64,000 nucleotides of DNA from DASSQJ01 sp963772645 (GCA_963772645.1 CAVYYD010000003.1:1-64000), one strand, 5' to 3'; positions 16,851 through 26,545 are shown, counted from the first letter of the stretch. Numbers and translations: made by a program. Notes: generated by a model not told the origin, from the sequence alone.

Positions 16851-17593
16851 CGGTGGATCCCGCACTCGGTCTTGGCGAGCCCGGCCCAGCGGCCGGACCT
16901 GGGGTCGGCGCCCGGGGCGACCCGGGCCGTGCACGGCTCGCATCCGATCGAGGGGTAGCCGCCGGCGAGGAGGAGGTTGACCGGCACGCCGTGGTCGGCC
17001 GCGTAGCCGATGACGTCGTCGGCGCTCCACGCGGCGAGCGGGTTGACCTTGACCAGGCCGTTCGCCTCGTCGAACGCGACGAGTGGGGTGGCGGCCCGGG
17101 TGGGGGCCTCGTCGCGGCGCACGCCGGTGACCCAGCACTCGTAGCCGCCCAGGGCCTCGTGCAGCGGCTCCACCTTGCGCATCCGGCAGCACGCGGAGGG
17201 GTCCCGCTCGAACAGCCGCGGCCCGTGCTCGGCGTCCTGCTCGGCCACCGAGAGCCGCGGCCGGACGTCGACGACCCGCACCGGCAGCGCGTGGGCCACC
17301 TCGTCGCGGGTGCCGAGGGTCTGTGCGAAGTGGTAGCCGGTGTCGAGGAAGAGCACGTCGACCCCGCGCGCGTGCCGGGAGACCAGGTGCGGCAGGACGG
17401 CGTCGGCCATCGAGCAGGCGACCGCCAGGGCACCCGGGAAGCTCGCCGCTGCCCACGCCGCGACCTCGTCGGCGGTCGCGTCGCCCAGGCGGCGCGCACC
17501 GTCCTCGGCGAGGGCGCGCAGCTCCTCGGTGCCGCGTCGGCGTCGGGTGGTCGCCGCCCCGGGCGGGTTCGTCGTGCTCGTCGTGGTGGTCAT
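16847..17593 (-). CDS. cysH: Phosphoadenylyl/adenylyl-sulfate reductase
   Basis: 248 residues. LFLDTGYHFAQTL and the paired cysteines CCRMRKVEPL and GCEPCT mark the bacterial APS reductase type with an iron-sulfur cluster. KTECGIH near the C-terminus carries the catalytic cysteine. It reduces APS (or PAPS) to sulfite. It starts at ATG 17593, overlapping the sir stop by 4 nt, second in the sulfate operon. Confidence 0.95.
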   Translation of the reverse strand: MTTTTSTTNPPGAATTRRRRGTEELRALAEDGARRLGDATADEVAAWAAASFPGALAVACSMADAVLPHLVSRHARGVDVLFLDTGYHFAQTLGTRDEVAHALPVRVVDVRPRLSVAEQDAEHGPRLFERDPSACCRMRKVEPLHEALGGYECWVTGVRRDEAPTRAATPLVAFDEANGLVKVNPLAAWSADDVIGYAADHGVPVNLLLAGGYPSIGCEPCTARVAPGADPRSGRWAGLAKTECGIHR

Positions 17594-19299
17594 CGCAGCT
17601 CCTCGTCGTCGACGCGGTGGACCCAGTGGGAGAAGGTCTCGCCGGGGTCGCGGGCGGCGAGGAAGCGCCGGACGAGCCGCTCGACGAGGTCGGGCAGGTC
17701 CTCGGCGGTGACCTTGAGGCCGCGAACCGTGCGCCCCAGGCCCGCCTCGTCCCGCTCCGGGGAGGCCAGGCCGCCACCGAGGTGGACCTGGAACCCCGGG
17801 TGCTGCTCGCCGTCGACCGTGACGACCTGGCCCTTGAGCCCGATATCGGCGACCTGGATGCGCGCGCAGGAGTTGGGGCACCCGTTGACGTGCAGGCTGA
17901 CCGGGGTCTCGAGCTGGTCGGTGACGTCGGCGAGGCGGCGCTCGAGCTCGGCGATCGAACTCGCCGCAGTGGCCTTCGTCTCGACGATGGCGAGCTTGCA
18001 GTACTCGATGCCGGTGCAGGCGATGGTGCTGCGCCGGAACGGGCTCGGGGCCACCGAGAGCCCGAGGGCGGCCAGCCCGTCGACGAGGGCGTCGACGCGC
18101 TGCGGGGCCACGTCGAGGACGACGAGCTTCTGGTGCGGGGTGAGCCGCAGCCGGCCGCTACCGGCATCCGCCATGAGGTCGGCCAGGCCGGCCAGGACCT
18201 GCCCGCCGAGCCGCCCGACGAGCGGGGCCGCCCCGACGTAGCAGCGGCCGTCCTTCTGCCGGTGGACCCCCACGTGGTCGCCCGGCGTGCTGGGACGCGC
18301 CGGCGGCGGCCCGTCCGGCAGCGCGTACCCGAGGTAGTCCTGCTCGAGCACGCGGCGGAACTCCGCGGCCCCCCACTCGGCGAGCAGGAACTTCAGCCGG
18401 GCCTTGGTGCGCAGCCGCCGGTAGCCGTGGTCGCGGAAGAGCCGGACGACCCCGTGCCAGACGTCGGCGGCCCGCTCGGGGGGGACGAAGGCGCCGAGCC
18501 GCTCGGCGAGCCGGGGTGCCGTGGAGAGGCCGCCGCCGACCCACAGGTCGTAGCCCGGCCCGAGCAACGGGTGTTCGACGCCGACGAGCGAGAGGTCGTT
18601 GACCTCGTGGACGACGTCGAGGCTCGGGTGCCCGGTCACGGCCGTCTTGAACTTGCGGGGCAGGTTGGCCAGCTCCGGGTCGCCGACGAACCGCCGGACG
18701 ATCTCCTCGATCACCGGGGTCGGGTCGAGGAGCTCGTCGGCGGCGATGCCGGCGAGGGGGCTGCCGAGGACGACCCGGGGGGTGTCCCCGCAGGCCTCGG
18801 TGGTCTGCAGCCCGACCGACTCGAGCCGACGCCAGATCTCCGGGACGTCCTCGATGCGGACCCAGTGGAACTGGATGTTCTGGCGGTCGCTGACGTCGGC
18901 GGTGCCCCGGGCGAGGTCGCGGGAGATGCCGGCGAGCACCCGGACCTGCTCCCGGTCGAGGGCCCCGCCGTCGAGCCGGACGCGGAGCATGAAGTACTCG
19001 TCGGACAGCTCGTGCGGCTCGAGCGTGGCCGTGCGGCCGCCGTCGATGCCGGGGCGGCGCTGGGTGTACAGGCCCCACCACCGGAACCGTCCGTCGAGGT
19101 CGTCGGAGGGGATGGAGGCGAACCCCTCCCGGGCGTAGATCCGCTCGATCCGCTCCCGCACCTCGAGCCCGCCCCCGGCCTGCTTCATGGCCTCGCTGGC
19201 GTTCAGGGGCGCGCGGCCGTCCACGGCCCACTGGCCGTGCGAGCGGCCGGACCGGGGGGTGCGCAGCGCGCGGCCCGTGGTGGAGGCGGTGGTCGTCAT
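17590..19299 (-). CDS. sir: Ferredoxin-type sulfite/nitrite reductase, probably assimilatory sulfite reductase
   Basis: 569 residues from ATG 19299 after a GGGAG site. It has duplicated nitrite/sulfite reductase halves: DVSDRQNIQFHWV in the first siroheme-binding half, and CTGIEYCKLAIVET with NGCPNSCARIQVADIG supplying the four cysteines for the 4Fe-4S/siroheme centre. Coupling to cysH-cysD-cysN and siroheme genes makes sulfite reduction to sulfide the likely role; nitrite reduction is the alternative. First gene of the operon. Confidence 0.92.
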   Translation of the reverse strand: MTTTASTTGRALRTPRSGRSHGQWAVDGRAPLNASEAMKQAGGGLEVRERIERIYAREGFASIPSDDLDGRFRWWGLYTQRRPGIDGGRTATLEPHELSDEYFMLRVRLDGGALDREQVRVLAGISRDLARGTADVSDRQNIQFHWVRIEDVPEIWRRLESVGLQTTEACGDTPRVVLGSPLAGIAADELLDPTPVIEEIVRRFVGDPELANLPRKFKTAVTGHPSLDVVHEVNDLSLVGVEHPLLGPGYDLWVGGGLSTAPRLAERLGAFVPPERAADVWHGVVRLFRDHGYRRLRTKARLKFLLAEWGAAEFRRVLEQDYLGYALPDGPPPARPSTPGDHVGVHRQKDGRCYVGAAPLVGRLGGQVLAGLADLMADAGSGRLRLTPHQKLVVLDVAPQRVDALVDGLAALGLSVAPSPFRRSTIACTGIEYCKLAIVETKATAASSIAELERRLADVTDQLETPVSLHVNGCPNSCARIQVADIGLKGQVVTVDGEQHPGFQVHLGGGLASPERDEAGLGRTVRGLKVTAEDLPDLVERLVRRFLAARDPGETFSHWVHRVDDEELR

Positions 19300-19342
19300 C
19301 TGTGTGCTCCCGGCGTTGGAATTACGTCGTGTTTTCAAACGT

Positions 19343-19357
19343 ATAACTCCGAGTTAT
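19343..19357. promoter_or_regulatory. Palindromic operator candidate upstream of the sulfate operon
   Basis: ATAACTC-C-GAGTTAT is a perfect 7-bp inverted repeat in an AT-richer island 44 nt before sir. On the minus strand it overlaps a TACGTT box that could be the -10, so a repressor bound here would block transcription. The cognate regulator is not identified. Confidence 0.5.
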
Positions 19358-19417
19358 CTACGCCGGACTGGTCCACCATGTGGGCATGCCCGCGGAGGTA
19401 ACCCGGTCGGGGGCCTC

Positions 19418-20005
19418 TCAGCGCTGGCGGAGGCGGTCGCCGAGCACCTCGATCACGACCTGGAACGCCTCGTCGTCGATGCCGTCGCCGTTCATCACCC
19501 ACGCCCCGGACGCGCCGCCCTCGAGGACGAGGCAGTCACGCAGCCAGGCCGCCCGGGTGACGGACGCGGTGGGGACCGCCGCGGTCGAGCCCGGGGTGCT
19601 CACCGTGAACCGGTCGGCGGAGAAGGACTGCTCCACCGCTGTCCCGACCGGTGTGCGCCGGTCGACGACCTTCTGGAACCGGCGGAGCCAGCGCTGGGGC
19701 AGGGTGGCCCCGTCGACGAGGGCGGCGGCGAGCATCATCCCGACCCCGAGCACGACCGCCCAGCCGAGGTAGCCCAGGGCCTCGGGAGCCAGCCAGCGCA
19801 CGAGCAGCCACGCCCCGAGCAGCACCGTAGCGACGAAGACGACCCAGGCCAGGACCCACCGCAGCCAGAACCGGGCGCGGCTCAGCTGCCAGCGCCGCAG
19901 CGCCCGGGCCTCCCGGTCGTTGGACTGCGGGGAGGCCGTGTAGCGGCAGGTCACCACGCCGGCCGGGGCGACGGGGGGCGGTGCCTCGTCCCTGTTGCTG
20001 TCCAC
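19418..20005 (-). CDS. Membrane protein, YcxB-like (unknown function)
   Basis: 195 residues from GTG 20005, preceded by TAGCGT at leaderless spacing. Two hydrophobic segments (about 47-68 and 78-96) are followed by a cytoplasmic beta-rich domain (AVEQSFSADRFTVSTPGST, AAWLRDCLVLEGG), as in YcxB-like proteins. No enzymatic motif. It lies just upstream of sir on the same strand; a functional link is not evident. Confidence 0.65.
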   Translation of the reverse strand: MDSNRDEAPPPVAPAGVVTCRYTASPQSNDREARALRRWQLSRARFWLRWVLAWVVFVATVLLGAWLLVRWLAPEALGYLGWAVVLGVGMMLAAALVDGATLPQRWLRRFQKVVDRRTPVGTAVEQSFSADRFTVSTPGSTAAVPTASVTRAAWLRDCLVLEGGASGAWVMNGDGIDDEAFQVVIEVLGDRLRQR

Positions 20006-20037
20006 GCGGGCACGCTACCGAACCGGGGGCCCGACAC

Positions 20038-20068
20038 GACGCCCCCGGGGAGGACCGCCGGGGGCGTC
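20038..20068 (-). terminator. Hairpin downstream of fabF
   Basis: GACGCCCCCGG and CCGGGGGCGTC form an 11-bp stem with a 9-nt loop, 37 nt after the restored fabF stop. No U-tract follows. It probably ends the fab operon. Confidence 0.6.
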
Positions 20069-20104
20069 GACGTCGCGCGGGTCACGCGCGCTCGGGGGGT
20101 GGGC

Positions 20105-21347
20105 TCAGACGCTGGTGACGACGAACGCGACGTTGTGGCCGCCGAAACCGAAGGAGTTGTTGAGGGCGGCGACGTCCCCGGAGGGCAGCCGGCGGTGCTC
20201 GCCGCGAACGACGTCGAGGTCGATGGCCGGGTCGAGGTCGTCGATGTTGATCGGTGGCGGGGGCGGTCCGGTGATGGACGGCGAGGATGGCGAAGAGGCC
20301 CTCGAGCGCTCCGGCAGCGCCCAGGAGGTGGCCGGTCATCGACTTGGTGGCCGAGACGCACATCCCGTCGGCGTCCGCGCCGAACGCCCGGCGGATCGCG
20401 TTGGCCTCCGCGACGTCGCCGACCGGGGTCGACGTCGCGTGCGCGTTGACGTGCACGATGTCCCGGGCGCTGAGCCCGGCGCGCTCCACCGCCTCGAGCA
20501 TGGCCCGGCTCGCACCGGCACCCTCCGGCTCGGGTGCTGTGATGTGGTGTGCGTCGGCCGACATGCCGATCCCGGCGAACTCGGCGTAGATGCGGGCGCC
20601 ACGGGCCTTGGCGTGTTCGTACTCCTCGAGGACGATGACTCCGGCGCCCTCGGCCATGACGAAGCCGTCCCGGCCGGTGTCGTAGGGACGGGAGGCGGCC
20701 GCGGGGTCGTCGTTGCGGGTCGAGAGGGCCTGCATCTGGGAGAACCCGGCGAACGGCAGCGGGTGGATCGCGGCCTCGGTCCCGCCGGCGACGACGACGT
20801 CGGCCCGGCCGGCACGGATCATCTCGTAGCCGGTGCCCATCGACTCCGCGCCGGAGGCGCAGGCCGAGACGGTGGTGTGCGCCCCGGCCCGGGCGCCGAG
20901 CTGGAGCGAGACGTTCCCTGCCGAGGTGTTGGGCATGAGCATCGGCACGGCGAGCGGGAAGACGCGGCGTGCGCCCTTCTCGCGGAGGATGTCCCACTGG
21001 TCGAGGAGGGTCCAGATCCCGCCGATGCCGGTGCCGATCGCCACCCCGAGCCGCTCGGGCTCGACCTCGGGGCTGCCGGCGTCCTCCATCGCGGCCCTGG
21101 AGGCGATGACGGCGTACTGCGCGCTCGGGTCCATCCGGCGCACCTCGACCTTGCTCAGCACCTCGGAGGGATGCTGAGCGATCGTGCAGGCGAAGTGGAC
21201 CGGCAGGCCGTAACGCTCGACCCACTCCTCGGGCAGGGGCTTGGCGCCGGACCGGCCGGCGAGGACGCCGTCCCAGGTCTCGGCGATGGTTCCACCGAGA
21301 GGGGTGGTGGCCCCGAGACCGGTGACGACGACTCGACGCTCGCTCAT
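20105..21347 (-). CDS. fabF: Beta-ketoacyl-ACP synthase II (one frameshift near the 3' end)
   Basis: Condensing enzyme of type II fatty acid synthesis. The nucleophile is in VSACASG, the catalytic histidines in NAHATSTPVGD and KSMTGHLLGAAGA. Near 20258 a run reading GCCCCCGCC holds one C too many. Dropping it restores PPPINIDDLDPAIDLD, then ALNNSFGFGGHNVAFV, to a TGA at 20105 and a normal length near 413 residues. Because the gene should be essential, I treat this as a sequencing error. Last gene of fabD-fabH-acpP-fabF. Confidence 0.92.
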
Positions 21348-21416
21348 GGGTGCTGCTGCTCCTTGGTATCGGTCGGGGTGGTGGTCCGCCGTGGGTCGGC
21401 GGTGGGGTCCCCGCGG

Positions 21417-21449
21417 GCGCCCCGGTCCCGCGCGGCGGGACCGGGGCGC
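21417..21449 (-). terminator. Strong hairpin between acpP and fabF (attenuator candidate)
   Basis: GCGCCCCGGTCCCGC and its exact complement GCGGGACCGGGGCGC form a 15-bp stem with a 3-nt loop just after the acpP stop. It could partly terminate transcription, giving more acyl carrier protein message than fabF, or protect the upstream mRNA 3' end. Confidence 0.6.
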
Positions 21450-21455
21450 GGGCGG

Positions 21456-21701
21456 TCAGCCCTGGTTGCTCTGGATGTAGCTCACGGCATCGCCGACCGT
21501 GGTCAGGTTCTTGACCTCGTCGTCGGGGATGCGCACGCCGAACTTCTCCTCGGCGTTGACGACGATGGTCATCATCGAGAGCGAGTCGATGTCGAGGTCG
21601 TCGGTGAAGGACTTGTCCATCTGGACCTCGGCCGGGTCCAGGCCGGTCTCCTCGTTGACGATCTCGGCGAGCCCGCTGAGGATCTCCTGCTGGTCTGCCA
21701 T
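21456..21701 (-). CDS. acpP: Acyl carrier protein
   Basis: 81 residues, the normal ACP length. DDLDIDSLSMMTIVV contains the DSL motif whose serine receives 4'-phosphopantetheine. The ends are typical (EILSGLAEIVNEETGLDP; DDEVKNLTTVGDAVSYI). It carries growing acyl chains for FabH and FabF. A GAAGGAG site precedes the ATG at 21701. Confidence 0.97.
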   Translation of the reverse strand: MADQQEILSGLAEIVNEETGLDPAEVQMDKSFTDDLDIDSLSMMTIVVNAEEKFGVRIPDDEVKNLTTVGDAVSYIQSNQG

Positions 21702-21769
21702 GTGCTGCACTCCTTCTTCGGTGGGATGGTGGCTGGCCCGGGTGACCCGTGGGCCCACGGGAGTCGGTG

Positions 21770-22790
21770 CTAGGGGATGACGACGACCTGCGCGGCGTAG
21801 GAGAGGCCGGCCCCGAAGCCGATCTGCAGGGCGAGACCGCCACTTGGGACCTCGCCGTGGCGGATCATCCGCTCCATGGCCAGCGGGATCGAGGCCGCGG
21901 AGGTGTTGCCGGTGTAGGCGATGTCGCGGGCGACCGGGATGTCCTCGGGCAGCTTGAGCTGCTTGACCATGGCGTCGATGATCCGGACGTTCGCCTGGTG
22001 CGGGACGAAGGCGTCGAGCTGGTCGGCGGTGACGCCGGCCGCCTCCATCGCGCGCTGCGCGACCGGGGCCATGCCCCACACCGCCCAGCGGAAGACCGAC
22101 TGCCCGGCCATCCCGATCGAGGGCCAGTCGAGGCCCTTGTCGTGGACGTCGATCCAGCTGTCCTTCTGGGCGATGACGTCCCACTGGGCGCCGTCGGAGC
22201 CCCAGATGGTCGGGCCGATGCCGGGGGTGTCGGACTGGCTGACCACCGCCGCGCCGGCGCCGTCGGCGAAGATGAACGCGGTGCCCCGGTCGTCCTTGTC
22301 GGTGAAGTCGGAGAGCCGCTCGACCCCGACGACGAGGACGTTGCGGGCGTTGCCGGTGCGCACCATGTCCGAGGCCAGGCCGATGCCGTGGCAGTACCCG
22401 GCGCACGCCGCGGAGATGTCGAAGGCCGCGCCCTTGGAGCCGAGCCGCTCGGCGAGGAGCGGCGCCGCGGCCGGCGTCTGGTAGGGCCACGAGACGGTGG
22501 CCACGATGACGCGCGTCGAGGTCGCCGCCGTCGACCCCGGCCATCTCCAGCGCCGGCGTCGCGGCGAGCTCGGACATGTCGATGACCGACTCGCCCTCGC
22601 CGGCCCAGCGGCGCTCGATGATGCCGGAGCGCTCGCGGATCCACTCGTCCGAGGAGTTGATCCGGTCGACGATCTCGGCGTTCGGCACGACGCGTCGGGG
22701 CCGGTAGCCGCCGAGGCCGCTGATCCGGGCGTGCAGGACGGGCGGGCCGGCCCGCAGCTGGGAGGCGAAGCCCTTGGGCGTGACGGTCAT
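21770..22790 (-). CDS. fabH: Beta-ketoacyl-ACP synthase III (one frameshift)
   Basis: Initiates fatty acid synthesis by condensing acyl-CoA with malonyl-ACP. N-terminal SSDEWIRERSGIIERRWAG is read from ATG 22790. After a frame change near 22510 come AACAGYCHGIGLA (catalytic Cys), VPHQANVRI (His) and YTGNTSAASIP (Asn). Length is about 339 residues with one surplus base, which I attribute to sequence error. The ATG overlaps the fabD stop by 4 nt. Confidence 0.92.
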
Positions 22791-23732
22791 GACGTGTGCT
22801 CCTTGAGGAGGGTGCGGGCGGCGTCGAGGTCGTCGGGGGTCTTCACCGCGAGCAGCTCGACGCCCTTGAGGACGCGCTTGGCGAGGCCGACGAGCGTGCC
22901 GGAGGGTGGCAGCTCGATGATCGCGGTGACCCCGAGCCCGGTGAAGCGCTCCATGCACAGGTCCCAGCGGACCGGGTTGGAGACCTGGGCGACGAGCCGG
23001 TCCAGGACCTCGCGGCCGTCGGTGACGACCTCGCCGTCCCGGTTGGAGACGAGCGGGACCGAGGGGTCGGCGGGGGAGAGGTCCTCGGCCGCGTCGGCGA
23101 GCGCGTCGACCGCCGCCTGCATGTACCGGGTGTGGAACGCCCCGGCGACCTTGAGCGGGATGACCCGGGCCCGGGCCGGGGGGTCCTCGGCGAGGTCGGC
23201 GAGGGCGTCGAGCGCGCCGGCGGCGACGACCTGGGCGGCTCCGTTGACGTTGGCCGGGGTGAGGCCGTGCCGCTCGATCGTCGCGAGGACGTCGGCGGGG
23301 TCGCCGCCGAGCACCGCACTCATGCCGGTGGGGGTCGCCGCGCTCGCCTCGCGCCATGGTGCGGCCACGCAGCGCCACGAAGCGCATCGCGTCGGCCTCG
23401 GTGAGGACCCCGGCGGCCGCGGCCGCGGTGATCTCGCCGACCGAGTGGCCGGCGAGCGCGCCGACGCCCTGGGGGAGCGTGGCGTACCAGCTCTCGGGGT
23501 CGGTCCCGGCGAGCGCGCGCACGGCGATCAGCCCGGCACCGACGAGCAGCGGCTGGGCGACCGCGGTGTCCTTGATCGTGTCCTCGTTCGAGGTCGTACC
23601 GTGGGTGACGAGGTCGGTACCGGCGGCGTCGGAGAGGGCGGCCAGGTGCTCGCGCAGACCCGGCAGCTCGAGCCAGGGCTCGAGGAAGCCGGGGGTCTGC
23701 GAGCCCTGCCCGGGGCAGACGATGACGATCAC
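22787..23732 (-). CDS. fabD: Malonyl-CoA:ACP transacylase (one frameshift)
   Basis: Loads malonate onto ACP. From GTG 23732: IVCPGQGSQTPG, then GALAGHSVGEITAAAAAG with the catalytic serine. A frame change near 23345 leads to MSAVLGGDP, GAFHTRYMQ (catalytic His) and ELPPSGTLVGLAKR. About 314 residues with one surplus base. First gene of the fab operon, downstream of the regulator fasR and of a palindrome at 23801-23817. Confidence 0.92.
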
Positions 23733-23800
23733 GCTCCCCAGCGTGACGGCTCGACCCCGCCGGGCCGGGGACGAGCGGGGACGAACATCGGTTGCTGAAT

Positions 23801-23817
23801 TTGTGGGGATCCCACAA
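23801..23817. promoter_or_regulatory. Palindromic operator candidate upstream of fabD
   Basis: TTGTGGG-GAT-CCCACAA, perfect 7-bp arms, 68 nt before the fabD start and just after the fasR stop. Its place between fasR and its presumed target suggests a FasR or other lipid-regulator site; unproven. Confidence 0.5.
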
Positions 23818-23828
23818 GACTAGGGCAC

Positions 23829-25014
23829 TCAGGCCCGGGCGCTGGTCCGGGTGCCCGGGCCGAGCCGGTGCAGGGCCAGGGCGGTGCGCACGGTCTGGGC
23901 GTCGTGCGGGTCGGTGAGGTCGTAGCCGATGGTCCGGGTGATGCCGGCCAGCCGGTAGCGCACGGTGTTGGGGTGGACGATGAGCGCGCGGGCGGTGCCC
24001 TCGACCCCGAGGGCGCCGTCGAGCCAGGCCGCGGCGGTCTCGAGCAGCGAGCCGCCGGACGCCTCCGCCAAGGGGCGGATGACCCGGGCCGCGAGGGCGT
24101 TGCGGGCGGGGAGGTCGCCGAGCAGCGCGCGCTCGCCGAGCAGGTCGTCGGCGTGGACCGGGCGCGGGGCCGCCGGCCAGGCAGGGGCGGCGGTGTGACC
24201 GGAGATGGCCGCCCGGGCGCTGCGACCGGCCGCGAAGAGGTGGGGGACGCTCGGGCCGACGACGAGCGGGCCGCCGCCGAGGTGCGGGTCGAGGGCCGAG
24301 GCGAGCTCCATCGGGTCCGAGACCCCTCCGCCGATGCAGATGACCCGCGGCCCGTGGATGGCCACGAGCAGCTCGAGCCCCGCGTGCCGGGCGGCCCGGT
24401 GCAGGTCACGGAGCACCGTGCCGCCGCCCGCCGACGGGGGTGGAGCCGACGACGACGGCCACCCGGGTCACCGCGCCCCAGCCGAGGGCGGCGGCCCGGG
24501 ACTGCATCGACTCGTCCGCCTCGCCGCGGATGACGGCGTCGACGACGAGCGACTCGAGCCGGGCGTCCCAGGCGCCGCGGGCCTCGGCGGCCTCGGCGTA
24601 GACCTCGGCCGCGGCGAAGGCGACCTCGCGGCTGTACCGCAGGACCGCCTCCAGGGCGGCGGCGCTCGTCCCGGGGGCGGCGAGTCGCCGATCTCGCGCT
24701 CGACGACGCCGATGACGGTGCGGATGAGGTCCAGGGTCTGGGCGCAGCGAGATCGACCGGGTCAGCTCGCGGGGGGCGGTGCCGAAGACGTCCGCGGTCA
24801 CGGTGGCGCGGCCGTCCTCGGAGCCCAGCCAGTCCAGGAAGCTCGTGATGCCCGCCTGGGCGACGAGCCCCACCCAGGAGCGGTTCTCCGCCGAGAGGGC
24901 GCGGAACCACTCGTGGTCGGCCTCCATCTGCCGGACCGCGGCCTTGCCGAGGTCGCCGCCGGCCCGGGCGACCCGGGCCCGGGTCTCGGCCGAGGGCCGC
25001 GCCGTGCTGCTCAT
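23829..25014 (-). CDS. fasR: PucR-family transcriptional regulator, probable FasR (frame-broken)
   Basis: ATG 25014. The central GGDEF-like/linker region includes LRYSREVAFAAAEVYAEAAE. The C-terminal PucR helix-turn-helix is ALIVHPNTVRYRLAGITRTIGYDLTDPHDAQT. In Streptomyces, FasR sits directly upstream of fabD-fabH-acpP-fabF and activates it, and the order here is identical. Three indels are inferred near 24755, 24690 and 24430. At the first, CGCCCAGACC carries one extra C, and removing it restores LRQTLDLIRTVIGVVEREIG. Function is likely intact in the organism. Confidence 0.85.
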
Positions 25015-25087
25015 CCGGGCAGTGTATTTGTCCGGGCCGGACAACCCGTCGGGTCCCGGCGCGGCGTCGCCGGTCAGTCGGTACCGG

Positions 25088-26515
25088 TCAGTCGGTGCCG
25101 GACTCCATGGCGGCGCGGTCGAGGGCCTCCTCCTCGTCGCCGGCCGCGGTCGGGTTGTCGGTGATCCGGTCGTAGCCGCCGGAGGGGAGGGCCCCGAAGA
25201 GGGTGCCGTGCTCGACGAGCAGCTGGCCCTGGGTGACCGGCTGGGCGGCGTACAGCTCGAGCTTGGCCCGGGTGTCGGCGATGTCGAGGTTGCGCATCGT
25301 CAGCTGCCCGATCCGGTCGGTCGGTCCGAACGCCGCGTTCTCGACCCGCTCCATCGAGAGCCGGTCGGGGTGGTAGGAGAAGTTCTCGCCGCGGGTGTCG
25401 AGGATCGAGTAGTCCTCGCCGCGCCGCAGCCGCAGGGTGACCTGCCCGGTGACGACCGAGGCGATCCACCGCTGGATCGACTCGCGGAGCATCAGGCTCT
25501 GCGGGTCCATCCACCGGCCCTCGTAGAGCAGCCGCCCGAGCCGGCGGCCCTCCGCGTGGTAGCTCGCGATCGTGTCCTCGTTGTGCACGGCGTTCAGCAG
25601 CCGCTCGTAGGCGATGTGGAGCAGGGCCATCCCGGGGGCCTCGTAGATGCCGCGCGACTTCGCCTCGATGATCCGGTTCTCGATCTGGTCCGACATGCCG
25701 AGCCCGTGCCGGCCGCCGATCGCGTTGGCCTCGTGGACCAGGGCGACGGGGTCGAGCTCGCGGCCGTCGACCGCCACCGGCCGGCCCTCGACGAAGGAGA
25801 TCGTGACGTCCTCGGCCTCGATCGCGACCGCGGGGTCCCAGAAGCGGACGCCCATGATCGGATCGACGACCTCCATCGACTCCTCGAGGTGCTCGAGCGT
25901 CTTCGCCTCGTGCGTCGCGCCCCAGATGTTCGCGTCCGTGGAGTACGCCTTCTCCTGGCTCGACCGGTACGGCAGGCCGCGCTCGGTGAGCCAGGCGCTC
26001 ATCTCGTGCCGGCCGCCGAGCTCGTGGACGAAGTCGGCGTCGAGCCACGGCTTGTAGATCCGCAGGTTCGGGTTGGCCAGGAGGCCGTAGCGGTAGAAGC
26101 GCTCGATGTCGTTGCCCTTGAACGTCGAGCCGTCCCCCCAGATCTCGACGTCGTCGGCGAGCATCGCGCGCACGAGCAGGGTGCCGGTGACGGCCCGGCC
26201 GAGCGGGGTGGTGTTGAAGTACGTCCGTCCGCCGGTGCGGATGTGGAACGCGCCGCAGGCCAGCGCCGAGAACCCCTCCTCGACGAGCGCCTCGCGGCAG
26301 TCGACGAGCCGCGCGACCTCGGCGCCGTACTGGCCGGCGCGGTCCGGGACGGTCTCGACCTCGGGCTCGTCGTACTGGCCGAGGTCGGCGGTGTACGTGC
26401 ACGGGACGGCGCCTCGCTCGCGCATCCACGCGACGGCCACGGAGGTGTCGAGACCCCCGGAGAAGGCGATGCCGACGCGCTCGCCGACGGGCAGGGAGGT
26501 GAGGACCTTGGACAC
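25088..26515 (-). CDS. argG: Argininosuccinate synthase
   Basis: 475 residues, of the longer E. coli-like subfamily. It joins citrulline and aspartate with ATP in arginine synthesis. The N-terminal PP-loop is GIAFSGGLDTSVAVAW. Substrate-binding segments include TGTLLVRAM, GSTFKGNDIERFYRYG and SDQIENRIIEAKSRGIYEAPG. It starts at GTG 26515; a TATACT box ending 7 nt upstream suggests a leaderless mRNA. Stands alone and diverges from furA. Confidence 0.95.
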   Translation of the reverse strand: MSKVLTSLPVGERVGIAFSGGLDTSVAVAWMRERGAVPCTYTADLGQYDEPEVETVPDRAGQYGAEVARLVDCREALVEEGFSALACGAFHIRTGGRTYFNTTPLGRAVTGTLLVRAMLADDVEIWGDGSTFKGNDIERFYRYGLLANPNLRIYKPWLDADFVHELGGRHEMSAWLTERGLPYRSSQEKAYSTDANIWGATHEAKTLEHLEESMEVVDPIMGVRFWDPAVAIEAEDVTISFVEGRPVAVDGRELDPVALVHEANAIGGRHGLGMSDQIENRIIEAKSRGIYEAPGMALLHIAYERLLNAVHNEDTIASYHAEGRRLGRLLYEGRWMDPQSLMLRESIQRWIASVVTGQVTLRLRRGEDYSILDTRGENFSYHPDRLSMERVENAAFGPTDRIGQLTMRNLDIADTRAKLELYAAQPVTQGQLLVEHGTLFGALPSGGYDRITDNPTAAGDEEEALDRAAMESGTD

Positions 26516-26522
26516 GACTGCA

Positions 26523-26545
26523 AGTATATGCAGAACTCTGCATAT
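26523..26545 (-). promoter_or_regulatory. argG promoter with 20-bp palindromic operator, candidate ARG box
   Basis: ATATGCAGAACTCTGCATAT (26526-26545) has perfect 9-bp arms. On the minus strand it fills the 17-nt spacer upstream of TATACT (26523-26528) and overlaps that -10 by 3 bp. TGCAT half-sites are typical of actinomycete ArgR boxes, so arginine repression is the best guess. Confidence 0.6.
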
